A program made the position numbers and the translations under genes. This document shows positions 24,503 through 30,638 of a stretch of 45,333 bases of DNA, in pieces. Source of the DNA: CAYSLZ01 sp964468355 (GTDB lineage Bacteria > Patescibacteriota > Microgenomatia > UBA12405 > JAHJSD01); assembly GCA_964468355.1 (NCBI GenBank), contig CAYXSV010000034.1, positions 1 through 45,333 of the forward strand, given 5' to 3'. The notes beneath the pieces were generated by a model. That model did not search any database, had not been told where the DNA came from, and worked only from the letters and a program-made list of their open reading frames with translations. The first letter of the stretch is position 1; the number at the start of each line of letters is the position of its first letter.

Positions 24503-25885
24503 ATGGTAATTAATCCGGAGATTTTTAATAATTATGATATCCGAGCAGTTATTCCCGATCAGTTGGATATGGAAGGCATTCACCGGATATCTGAAGCGGT
24601 TGCTTACTTTTTTAAACCTCAAACAGTTGCTCTTGGTTATGATGCGCGAAATACCAGCGGGAAAATATTTAATATTTTTGTAGAAACTTTTCTTCAAGCC
24701 GGCATAGATGTTGACAATTTAGGTATGGTAAGTACGGATATGATGAATTTTGCAAGTGGGGAATTTGGGTATGACCTTGCAATTATGATAACCGCTTCTC
24801 ATAATCCGCCTGAATATAACGGGTTCAAAATATCAACTAAAGGCGGGATTGCTGTTTCTGGTGAAAGCGGATTTTTTAAAATTAGAGAGCTGGCGTTGTC
24901 TGGTAAAGAATTGAAATTATATTCCGAAAACAATGGTCGGCTTAAAAAAGTTAATTTATACAAGGATTGGATAAAAAAATGTTTTTCCTTTATTGATCTT
25001 AATAAAATTGACAAGTTAAAAGTTGTTATTGATGCCGGTAATGGAGTCGGCGGTGAACTTTTCGGAAATCAATATTTAGTAGAGAACCTGCCGATTGAAA
25101 TAATTCCTCTTTATTTTAAACCCGACGGTAGATTTCCTAATCATCAGCCGAATCCTTTAAAAAAAGAAAATTTAATTGATTTGACAAAAAAAGTAAAACA
25201 AACTAAGGCGGATTGGGGTGCTGCTCTTGACGGGGACGGTGATCGTATTGGCTTTGTTACCAAAGATGGTAAATTTGTTTCCGGGACGGTTATTACCGCT
25301 TTACTGGCTGAAAAGCTGTTGGAAAATAATCCCGGTGAAATTATTTTATACAATGCGGTTTGCGGAAGAATAGTTTCAGAGATTGTAGAAAAATCCGATG
25401 GCGTTTCCAAGCGGGTTAAAGTGGGCCACAGCTTAATTAAACAAGTTATGCGGCGTGAAAATGCGCTTTTTGCAGGTGAACACTCATGTCATTACTTTTA
25501 TCGCGATGTATATACTTCAGAAGCCAGTTTACTTACTTTTTTGCTGGTTGCAGAATATGTTTCAACCCAAAAAGGAGATTTCAGAAAAATTGTCGAAAAG
25601 TTTGACAAATATCCCCAAACAGGCGAAATAAACTTCGAAGTTGATGATAAAAGGGAAGTAATGAAAAAAGTAGAGGATTTTTATCAGGAAAAAGCCTTAT
25701 CAACTGATTGGCTTGACGGTTTATCAGTCTGGTTTGAAAATTGGTGGTTTAATCTTCGACCCTCAAATACCCAGCCGCTTTTGCGGTTAAATTTAGAGGC
25801 CGATAATCAGCAAATTCTTGCCGATAAGAAAGAGGAAGTGATTTCTTTAGTCATCTCCCTTGGAGCCGTTCAGTCTTCCAAGTAA
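24503..25885 (+). CDS. Phosphomannomutase/phosphoglucomutase
   Basis: A 460-residue alpha-D-phosphohexomutase. The phosphoserine loop is TASHNPPEYNG (Ser99), the metal loop DGDGDR is at 243-248, the sugar loop GEHSCHYFYR (position-equivalent of GEXSGH, here with C for G), and the phosphate loop RPSNTQPLLR. It interconverts hexose 1- and 6-phosphates for sugar-nucleotide synthesis. The GEHSCH variant suggests a mannose/glucose dual specificity rather than glucosamine, but this is inference. TAAAAT (24490-24495) ends 7 nt before the ATG, within the end of lon. Confidence 0.9.
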   Translation: MVINPEIFNNYDIRAVIPDQLDMEGIHRISEAVAYFFKPQTVALGYDARNTSGKIFNIFVETFLQAGIDVDNLGMVSTDMMNFASGEFGYDLAIMITASHNPPEYNGFKISTKGGIAVSGESGFFKIRELALSGKELKLYSENNGRLKKVNLYKDWIKKCFSFIDLNKIDKLKVVIDAGNGVGGELFGNQYLVENLPIEIIPLYFKPDGRFPNHQPNPLKKENLIDLTKKVKQTKADWGAALDGDGDRIGFVTKDGKFVSGTVITALLAEKLLENNPGEIILYNAVCGRIVSEIVEKSDGVSKRVKVGHSLIKQVMRRENALFAGEHSCHYFYRDVYTSEASLLTFLLVAEYVSTQKGDFRKIVEKFDKYPQTGEINFEVDDKREVMKKVEDFYQEKALSTDWLDGLSVWFENWWFNLRPSNTQPLLRLNLEADNQQILADKKEEVISLVISLGAVQSSK

Positions 25886-25890
25886 TTGTT

Positions 25891-26105
25891 TGGTGCTCCC
25901 ACGGGGATTTGAACCCCGGTCTTCAGGATGAGAACCTGATATCCTAGGCCACTACCGCGTACTAGATTCGTTTAACAACGAAACAGTACACGGCCATGTA
26001 CCGTGCTTTTGACCGTGAACTATGCTTTGCCTTTAGTACTGCGGTGCACTGGTACGTGGCACGGCCATGTACCGTGCTTTGCACTGGTACGTGGGACGAT
26101 GAAGC
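25891..26105 (-). pseudogene. Split tRNA-Glu copy with a 140-nt structured insert
   Basis: On the minus strand the 5' end (GCTTCATCGTC, 26095-26105) is degraded, compared with GCTCCCATCGTC in the intact gene. A 140-nt insert (25955-26094) follows, after which TAGTGGCCTAGG and the rest of the tRNA run on to an encoded CCA (25891-25954). The insert sits in the 5' strand of the D-stem, the same point as in the fragment at 26457-26564. With its acceptor stem lost, this copy cannot be functional unless the insert is removed and the ends tolerate mismatch, which is unlikely. Confidence 0.8.
25955..26094. repeat. Structured repeat element in tRNA-Glu D-arm, long copy
   Basis: The element contains a hairpin GTACT-TTCGTT-TAAC-AACGAA-AGTAC (with short bulges), a second hairpin CACGG-CCATGTA-CCGTG, and GCACTGGTACGTGG ends. 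The module from CACGGCC to GTACGTGG occurs twice here. The copy at 26463-26552 is a 90-nt version lacking the second module and a short internal segment. Confidence 0.8.
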
Positions 26106-26107
26106 AT

Positions 26108-26183
26108 TGGTGCTCCCACGGGGATTTGAACCCCGGTCTTCAGGATGAGAACCTGATATCCTAGGCCACTAGACGATGGGAGC
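26108..26183 (-). tRNA. tRNA-Glu (anticodon CTC), CCA encoded
   Basis: A 76-nt cloverleaf including CCA. The acceptor stem is GCTCCCA with TGGGAGC, the D-arm contains TAGTGGCCTAGG, the anticodon stem TCAGG-TTCTCAT-CCTGA gives anticodon CTC (26147-26149, GAG codons), and the T-arm CGGGG-TTCAAAT-CCCCG is canonical. The discriminator is A. It is the only intact copy in the array; split copies lie on both sides. The upstream GIY-YIG frame reads 23 nt into this gene and stops at a TAG inside its D-arm (TAG at 26161-26163). Confidence 0.93.
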
Positions 26184-26433
26184 TAATATAATTCCTAATC
26201 ATAATTTTTAAAGTCCGTTTTCCCTTTGTTGTTTTAAGGTATTTTTCTCTTCTTTGCGCATCTTTTTTGTCCCGGAATGCTTCATAAAATATCAGTTTTG
26301 GGTTGCCAAGTCTTTTAGTAGTATGCACTTCTCCTCTTTTATGTTGACGAATTCGCTTATCTAAGTTTTGGGTCATTCCTGTATAGAATTTTTTAGTTTT
26401 GGGACAATAAAGTACATATACAAACCAAAACAT
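26161..26433 (-). CDS. GIY-YIG endonuclease-domain protein (UPF0213-like), 3' end overlapping tRNA-Glu
   Basis: A 90-residue protein with the GIY-YIG fold: FVYVLYCPKTKKFYTGMT (the two YxY/YxG strands), RIRQH (catalytic Arg), and a C-terminal REKYLKT with the metal-binding Glu. The start at 26433 is preferred because TAGAAT lies 7 nt before it and the family starts near MxxVYVL. The natural C terminus appears to be around RNYIS; the last residues (SHRLVA) come from the tRNA-Glu sequence itself. UPF0213 members are small proteins of unknown role. The gene lies between a broken and a whole tRNA-Glu copy. Confidence 0.8.
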   Translation of the reverse strand: MFWFVYVLYCPKTKKFYTGMTQNLDKRIRQHKRGEVHTTKRLGNPKLIFYEAFRDKKDAQRREKYLKTTKGKRTLKIMIRNYISSHRLVA

Positions 26434-26456
26434 TTTTATTATTCTATCATAAAATA

Positions 26457-26564
26457 CCACTACCGCGTACTAGATTCGTTTAACAACGAAACAGTACACG
26501 GCCATGTACCGTGCTTTTGACCGTGAACTATGTGCGGTGCACTGGTACGTGGGACGATGGGAGC
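26457..26564 (-). pseudogene. tRNA-Glu 5' fragment with a 90-nt insert
   Basis: The minus strand reads GCTCCCATCGTC (26553-26564, identical to the intact tRNA 5' end), the 90-nt insert (26463-26552), and TAGTGG (26457-26462), then it leaves the tRNA sequence and enters the GIY-YIG leader. Twelve plus six nucleotides of tRNA thus bracket the insert. The rest of this tRNA copy is missing. Confidence 0.8.
26463..26552. repeat. Structured repeat element in tRNA-Glu D-arm, short copy
   Basis: This 90-nt copy shares the two hairpins and the CCGCGTAC and GTACGTGG ends with 25955-26094, and sits at exactly the same point of the tRNA. Confidence 0.8.
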
Positions 26565-26587
26565 TAAGATAATTCTATTTTATCAAT

Positions 26588-26615
26588 TTGACAAGAAGAT
26601 GGCAATTGCTATAAT
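26588..26615 (+). promoter_or_regulatory. Strong promoter upstream of greA leader
   Basis: A perfect TTGACA (26588-26593), a 16-nt spacer and a perfect TATAAT (26610-26615). Transcription would begin at about 26621-26622, directly at the ATG of the leader peptide. Confidence 0.8.
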
Positions 26616-26620
26616 AGCTT

Positions 26621-26686
26621 ATGGAAGCAATTCAGACACGAGTATTCTACACATTCGACTGCAAGGAGATTAAGCCCGTGAGATAA
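26621..26686 (+). CDS. Putative greA leader peptide (21 aa)
   Basis: A 21-codon frame, MEAIQTRVFYTFDCKEIKPVR, starts 5 nt after the TATAAT box, so the mRNA is leaderless there. It ends 3 nt before an RNA that can fold in two ways (26690-26738). No family is known. It may be a genuine leader peptide that couples translation to attenuation, or a chance frame in an RNA leader. Confidence 0.45.
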   Translation: MEAIQTRVFYTFDCKEIKPVR

Positions 26687-26689
26687 AGA

Positions 26690-26738
26690 GGGGTATAATT
26701 TATGGAATAAATTTGACCCCGCAAAGCGGGGTTTTTTT
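26690..26738 (+). terminator. Attenuator-like leader: antiterminator versus intrinsic terminator before greA
   Basis: The terminator is CCCCGC-AAA-GCGGGG (26717-26731) followed by seven T (26732-26738). The same CCCC (26717-26720) can pair instead with GGGG at 26690-26693, extended by AATTTAT (26697-26703) with ATAAATT (26707-26713). The two folds are mutually exclusive. The greA start codon lies 32 nt downstream. TATAAT at 26694-26699 could also serve as a second promoter. Confidence 0.7.
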
Positions 26739-26770
26739 ATTATAGATTTAGAAAATTAGAAAGGAAAAAG

Positions 26771-27220
26771 ATGAAAAACATATTAACAAAAGAAGGTTAT
26801 AAACAACTTAAACAAAAGTTACGCGACTTAGAGAAAGAACGCGACCGTTTAGTAACTGATATGGAAGAAGCTCGCCAAGAAGGCGATTTGTCTGAAAATT
26901 CAGCTTATCACAATTTGAGGGAGAATTTAACAATTGTCCGTAATCAAATAGGTGATATTAAACAAAGATTAGCTAATGCTACGATATCCGAAAAAAACGG
27001 TAATGGTAAAGTTGGAGTAGGAAACAAAGTAATTGTTGAGGTTAATGGAAAAGAGAAAGTACTACAAGTTGTAGGCGGCGGTGAAGCCGATCCTTTAAAA
27101 GGGAAAATTTCTTATCAATCACCAATTGGATCAAGTTTATTGAACCATAAAAAAGGTGATTCTGTTCAAGTGGATACACCTCAGGGAACCAACGAATATA
27201 AAATTATTGAAGTAAAATAA
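26771..27220 (+). CDS. greA: Transcription elongation factor GreA
   Basis: A 149-residue GreA/GreB factor. The N-terminal coiled coil (residues 1-75) has the tip acidic region DMEEARQEGDLSENSAY, the conserved loop that enters the RNA polymerase secondary channel and stimulates cleavage of backtracked RNA. The C-terminal FKBP-like domain contains the usual SPIGSSLLNHKKGD. A weak Shine-Dalgarno GAAAGGAAAAAG precedes the ATG. It is read behind an attenuator-like leader, so it may be under termination control. lysS follows after 26 nt. Confidence 0.95.
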   Translation: MKNILTKEGYKQLKQKLRDLEKERDRLVTDMEEARQEGDLSENSAYHNLRENLTIVRNQIGDIKQRLANATISEKNGNGKVGVGNKVIVEVNGKEKVLQVVGGGEADPLKGKISYQSPIGSSLLNHKKGDSVQVDTPQGTNEYKIIEVK

Positions 27221-27246
27221 AAAATAAATAGTGTAAAATAAATTTA

Positions 27247-28689
27247 ATGGCAGATACTCGACTTAAGGCAATTAGACAAGAAAGGATAGAGAAGTTAGAA
27301 AAACTGCGTCAATTGGGTATTAACCCTTACCCTTATCAATATGATAAAACCCACTCTACTCATCAAGTTGAGGAAAGCGTCGGAAAAGAGGTAAAAACAG
27401 CCGGCCGGATAATGGCGGTTAGAAGTCACGGAGCAATGACCTTTATGGATATTCAGGATACTGAAGGCCGGGTTCAGGTCTGGTTTAAGGAGGATGATTT
27501 AGGCAAAGATTATAAAATTTTAGATTTAATAGACAGGGGAGATTTTATCGGGGTTCAAGGTAAGGTAGTTAAAACAAAAACCGGTGAAATTACGGTTGAT
27601 GTTGAAGGTTTTAAGCTATTATCCAAATCCCTCCGACCGCTTCCCGAAAAATGGCACGGATTAAAAGATAAAGAAGAGCGTTATCGGAAAAGATATTTGG
27701 ATTTAGTTATGAATCCGGAAGTAAAAGATCTTTTTGTTAAGAAGTTTAAATTTTGGAACACGATGAGAACGTTTTTAATTGACAAGGGTTTTATAGAAGT
27801 GCATACGCCGATTTTGGAAACGACAACCGGAGGTGCCGACGCCGCTCCCTTTATTACGCATCATAATACTTTGGATATAGATGTCTATTTAAGGATCAGT
27901 ATGGGTGAACTTTGGCAAAAAAGATTGATGGTTGGCGGATTTGAAAAAACTTTTGAATTAGGCCGGCAGTTTAGAAATGAGGGCATGTCAATGGAGCATT
28001 TACAGGATTACATGCAGATGGAATTTTATTGGGCTTATGCTAATTATGAACAGGGAATGGAATTGGTTGAGGAAATGTATCGCCAGGTTGCTCAGCAAGT
28101 ATTAGGCAGTCAAAAATTTAAAACCCATGGGTTTGAGATTGATTTTAGTAAAGATTGGGAAAAAATTAGTTATGTTGACGAAGTGGAAAAACAAACTGGA
28201 GTGAATTATTTCGAAGCCAAACTTGAGGATATTAAAAATAAGTTAAAAGAATTAAAAGTGGAGTATGAGGATGACCAACCGAAAGAAAGATTAATGGATT
28301 TACTTTGGAAACAATGTCGTCAGAATATTGTTGGCCCTGCTTTTGTAGTTAATATTCCGGTGGAGGTTTCTCCCTTAGCTAAACGTAAAGAGGAAAATCC
28401 AAAATTAGTTGAGCGATTTTTTCCGATTTTTGCCGGCAGTGAAATCGGCAACGGATATTCTGAATTAAATGATCCGATTGATCAAGAAGAAAGATTTAAA
28501 AGACAGCAAGAGATGCGTGATCAAGGAGACGAAGAAGCCCAAATGCATGATCAGGATTTCGTTGAAGCGTTAGAATACGGTATGCCGCCAACTTGCGGTT
28601 TTGGAACATCTTTAAGATTTTTTTCATATTTAGTTGACCGGCCAATTCGAGAATGTCAATTATTTCCAATTATGCGGCCAAAGGACTAA
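27247..28689 (+). CDS. lysS: Lysyl-tRNA synthetase, class II
   Basis: A 480-residue class II synthetase. The N-terminal OB domain begins about residue 45 (VKTAGRIMAVRSHGAMTF). Motif 2 region is FELGRQFRNEGMSMEHLQDY and motif 3 has GTSLRFFSYLVDRPIRECQLFP, with GGADAAPFITHHNTLD between. It charges tRNA-Lys. TAAAAT (27234-27239) ends 7 nt before the ATG, the same arrangement as at aspS and the hexomutase gene, suggesting a leaderless message in addition to read-through from greA. The motif 3 C-terminal sequence ends bluntly at RPKD. Confidence 0.93.
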   Translation: MADTRLKAIRQERIEKLEKLRQLGINPYPYQYDKTHSTHQVEESVGKEVKTAGRIMAVRSHGAMTFMDIQDTEGRVQVWFKEDDLGKDYKILDLIDRGDFIGVQGKVVKTKTGEITVDVEGFKLLSKSLRPLPEKWHGLKDKEERYRKRYLDLVMNPEVKDLFVKKFKFWNTMRTFLIDKGFIEVHTPILETTTGGADAAPFITHHNTLDIDVYLRISMGELWQKRLMVGGFEKTFELGRQFRNEGMSMEHLQDYMQMEFYWAYANYEQGMELVEEMYRQVAQQVLGSQKFKTHGFEIDFSKDWEKISYVDEVEKQTGVNYFEAKLEDIKNKLKELKVEYEDDQPKERLMDLLWKQCRQNIVGPAFVVNIPVEVSPLAKRKEENPKLVERFFPIFAGSEIGNGYSELNDPIDQEERFKRQQEMRDQGDEEAQMHDQDFVEALEYGMPPTCGFGTSLRFFSYLVDRPIRECQLFPIMRPKD

Positions 28690-28703
28690 TACGGTAATAT
28701 AAA

Positions 28704-29291
28704 ATGAATAAAAGAGAAAAAGTTTTGAAAGTTATTAAAAACCAGATTAAAAATGAAAATATTATCAAGCATATGTTGGCGGTTGAGGCGTGTATGGGGG
28801 CTTTAGCCCAAAAATTGTCACCAGGAAACCTGCGAGGTTCCGAAGGATCCTCGGAGGTTGCTGATTGGAAATTGGCTGGGTTGGCTCATGATTTGGATTA
28901 TCAACCGGACATTTCAGAGGAAGAACACGGAACAAGAGTCGCTCAAATACTTGAACAAGAAGGCATTAAACTTTCAGACGAAGTTTTGCATGCAATTGCC
29001 GCTCATAATTGGCGTAAAAACGGGGTAAAACCGAAATCCGATATGGCCTGGGCTTTATATTCAGTTGACAGTTTAACCGGTTTAATAGTTGCCACTGCGT
29101 TGGTAATGGACGGCAAGTTAGATAATGTTGAAGTAGAAAATGTCTTAAACCGGTTTGAAGAAAAGAATTTTGCAGCCGGATGCCGCCGGGAAGATATTAA
29201 AAAATGCGATGAGCTGGGTTTCAGCTTAGAGGAATTTGTTGAGATTAATCTTAAAGCAATGAAAAATATAAGTGGCAAATTAGGACTATAA
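28704..29291 (+). CDS. HD-domain phosphohydrolase carrying an in-frame palindromic insert
   Basis: A 195-residue HD-superfamily protein. A His (about residue 23, in IIKHML), then AHDLDY (61-66) and IAAHNW (about 107-112), with a later Asp (YSVDSL), form the metal-binding set. Residues 42-52 (NLRGSEGSSEV) are encoded by a 33-nt imperfect palindrome (28827-28859), inserted at a codon boundary, between the first helix and the HD motif, where relatives usually have a short turn. Substrate unknown. The gene is followed by serS after 1 nt. Confidence 0.8.
   Translation: MNKREKVLKVIKNQIKNENIIKHMLAVEACMGALAQKLSPGNLRGSEGSSEVADWKLAGLAHDLDYQPDISEEEHGTRVAQILEQEGIKLSDEVLHAIAAHNWRKNGVKPKSDMAWALYSVDSLTGLIVATALVMDGKLDNVEVENVLNRFEEKNFAAGCRREDIKKCDELGFSLEEFVEINLKAMKNISGKLGL
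28827..28859. repeat. 33-nt palindrome inside a coding region
   Basis: AACCTGCGAGG pairs with CCTCGGAGGTT (one mismatch), with inner TCC/GGA pairs and a GAA loop. Its length is exactly 11 codons and it begins on a codon boundary. Confidence 0.75.
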
Positions 29292-29292
29292 A

Positions 29293-30552
29293 ATGTTAGA
29301 CGCTAATTTTATTAGAGAAAAACCAGAGGATGTTAAAAAAGCGGTTCTTGACCGTGGATATGATAAACAGTTGGTTAATAAGTGGTTGGAGTTGGATAAA
29401 AAGTGGCGGGAAGTTTTAGTTGAAGTTGAGGAACTTCGGGCCGAACGCAACCAATTGGTTGAAGAATACAAGAAAAAAGGCAAAAAACCACCCGAGGAAG
29501 TAATTGAAAAAGGCCAAAAGCTAAAAGAAGGGATAAGTACACTTGAGGAAGATTTGAAAAGTTTAGAGGAGGAACGTTTAGAAGCCCAGTATGCCATACC
29601 TAACATACCGGCAAAAGAAGTTCCATACGGAAAAGACGACCGAGACAATGTCAAAATAAAGGAATGGGGCAAAAAGAAAAAGCTTGATTTTCAACCGGAA
29701 AACCACTTGAAAATTGGTGAAAAATTGGAAATTATTGATGTCAACCGGGCCGGTAAAGTTTCCGGACCGAGGTTTGGCTACTTTATTGGTGACGGAGCTT
29801 TATTGGAAATGGCTCTGATGCAGTTTACTGTCAATAAGATTAGAAAACACGGTTTTAAAGTGGTTATTCCGCCGGTTCTAATTAAAAAGGAGGTTGAGCG
29901 AAAAATGGGATACGTAGAGCACGGCAATTGGCGCGAGATGTACAAAACACAGGAAGACAATTTAATTTTAGCTTCCAGTTCAGAGCATTCAGTAATCCCA
30001 ATGCATATGAATGAAGCTTTTAAGACCGAAGATTTACCTATCAGGTATGTTAATTATTCTACTTGTTTTCGAAGGGAAGCCGGTAGTTACGGCAAAGACA
30101 CCAAAGGAATGTTCCGGGTGCATCAGTTTAATAAGGTTGAAATGAATGTTTATACACTTCCGGATTTAGAAGTTTCTGATTCTACCTGCCAGCAGATGTT
30201 AAAAATACAAGAGGAGTTGATGCAGGAGCTAGGTATTCCTTATCAAATAGTTGCCAGCAGTACCGGTGATTTACCCTTTCCCAACCGGTTGATGTTTGAT
30301 ATAGAGGCCTGGTTTCCGTCAGAAGAACGGTATCGAGAAACCCATTCTTGCAGCAACTGTACTGATTTTCAAACCCGACGGTTGAATATTAGGGTTGATC
30401 ATCAAGGAGAAACAAAATTTGTACATGCTCTTAATGCTACCGGAGTAACCGACCGAGTTCTTTTAGCAGTTTTGGAAAATTATCAGCAAAAAGACGGTTC
30501 AGTAAAGGTACCGGAAGTGCTTCAGCAGTATGTAGGAAAAGATGTTATATAA
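29293..30552 (+). CDS. serS: Seryl-tRNA synthetase
   Basis: A 419-residue class II synthetase. The N-terminal coiled-coil arm (residues 25-105) grips the long variable arm of tRNA-Ser. The catalytic core includes motif 2 (YSTCFRREAGSYGKDTKGMF) and motif 3, with a closing GVTDRVLLAVLENYQ. It follows the HD gene by 1 nt, so the two form an operon. The length is typical. Confidence 0.93.
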   Translation: MLDANFIREKPEDVKKAVLDRGYDKQLVNKWLELDKKWREVLVEVEELRAERNQLVEEYKKKGKKPPEEVIEKGQKLKEGISTLEEDLKSLEEERLEAQYAIPNIPAKEVPYGKDDRDNVKIKEWGKKKKLDFQPENHLKIGEKLEIIDVNRAGKVSGPRFGYFIGDGALLEMALMQFTVNKIRKHGFKVVIPPVLIKKEVERKMGYVEHGNWREMYKTQEDNLILASSSEHSVIPMHMNEAFKTEDLPIRYVNYSTCFRREAGSYGKDTKGMFRVHQFNKVEMNVYTLPDLEVSDSTCQQMLKIQEELMQELGIPYQIVASSTGDLPFPNRLMFDIEAWFPSEERYRETHSCSNCTDFQTRRLNIRVDHQGETKFVHALNATGVTDRVLLAVLENYQQKDGSVKVPEVLQQYVGKDVI

Positions 30553-30638
30553 AATAACCTCTTTAAAATTAACACCTGTTATAATTATAATTGCTGTCGG
30601 CATATAATATCTTGTCTTCAGCATTTAGACCATTAGCT

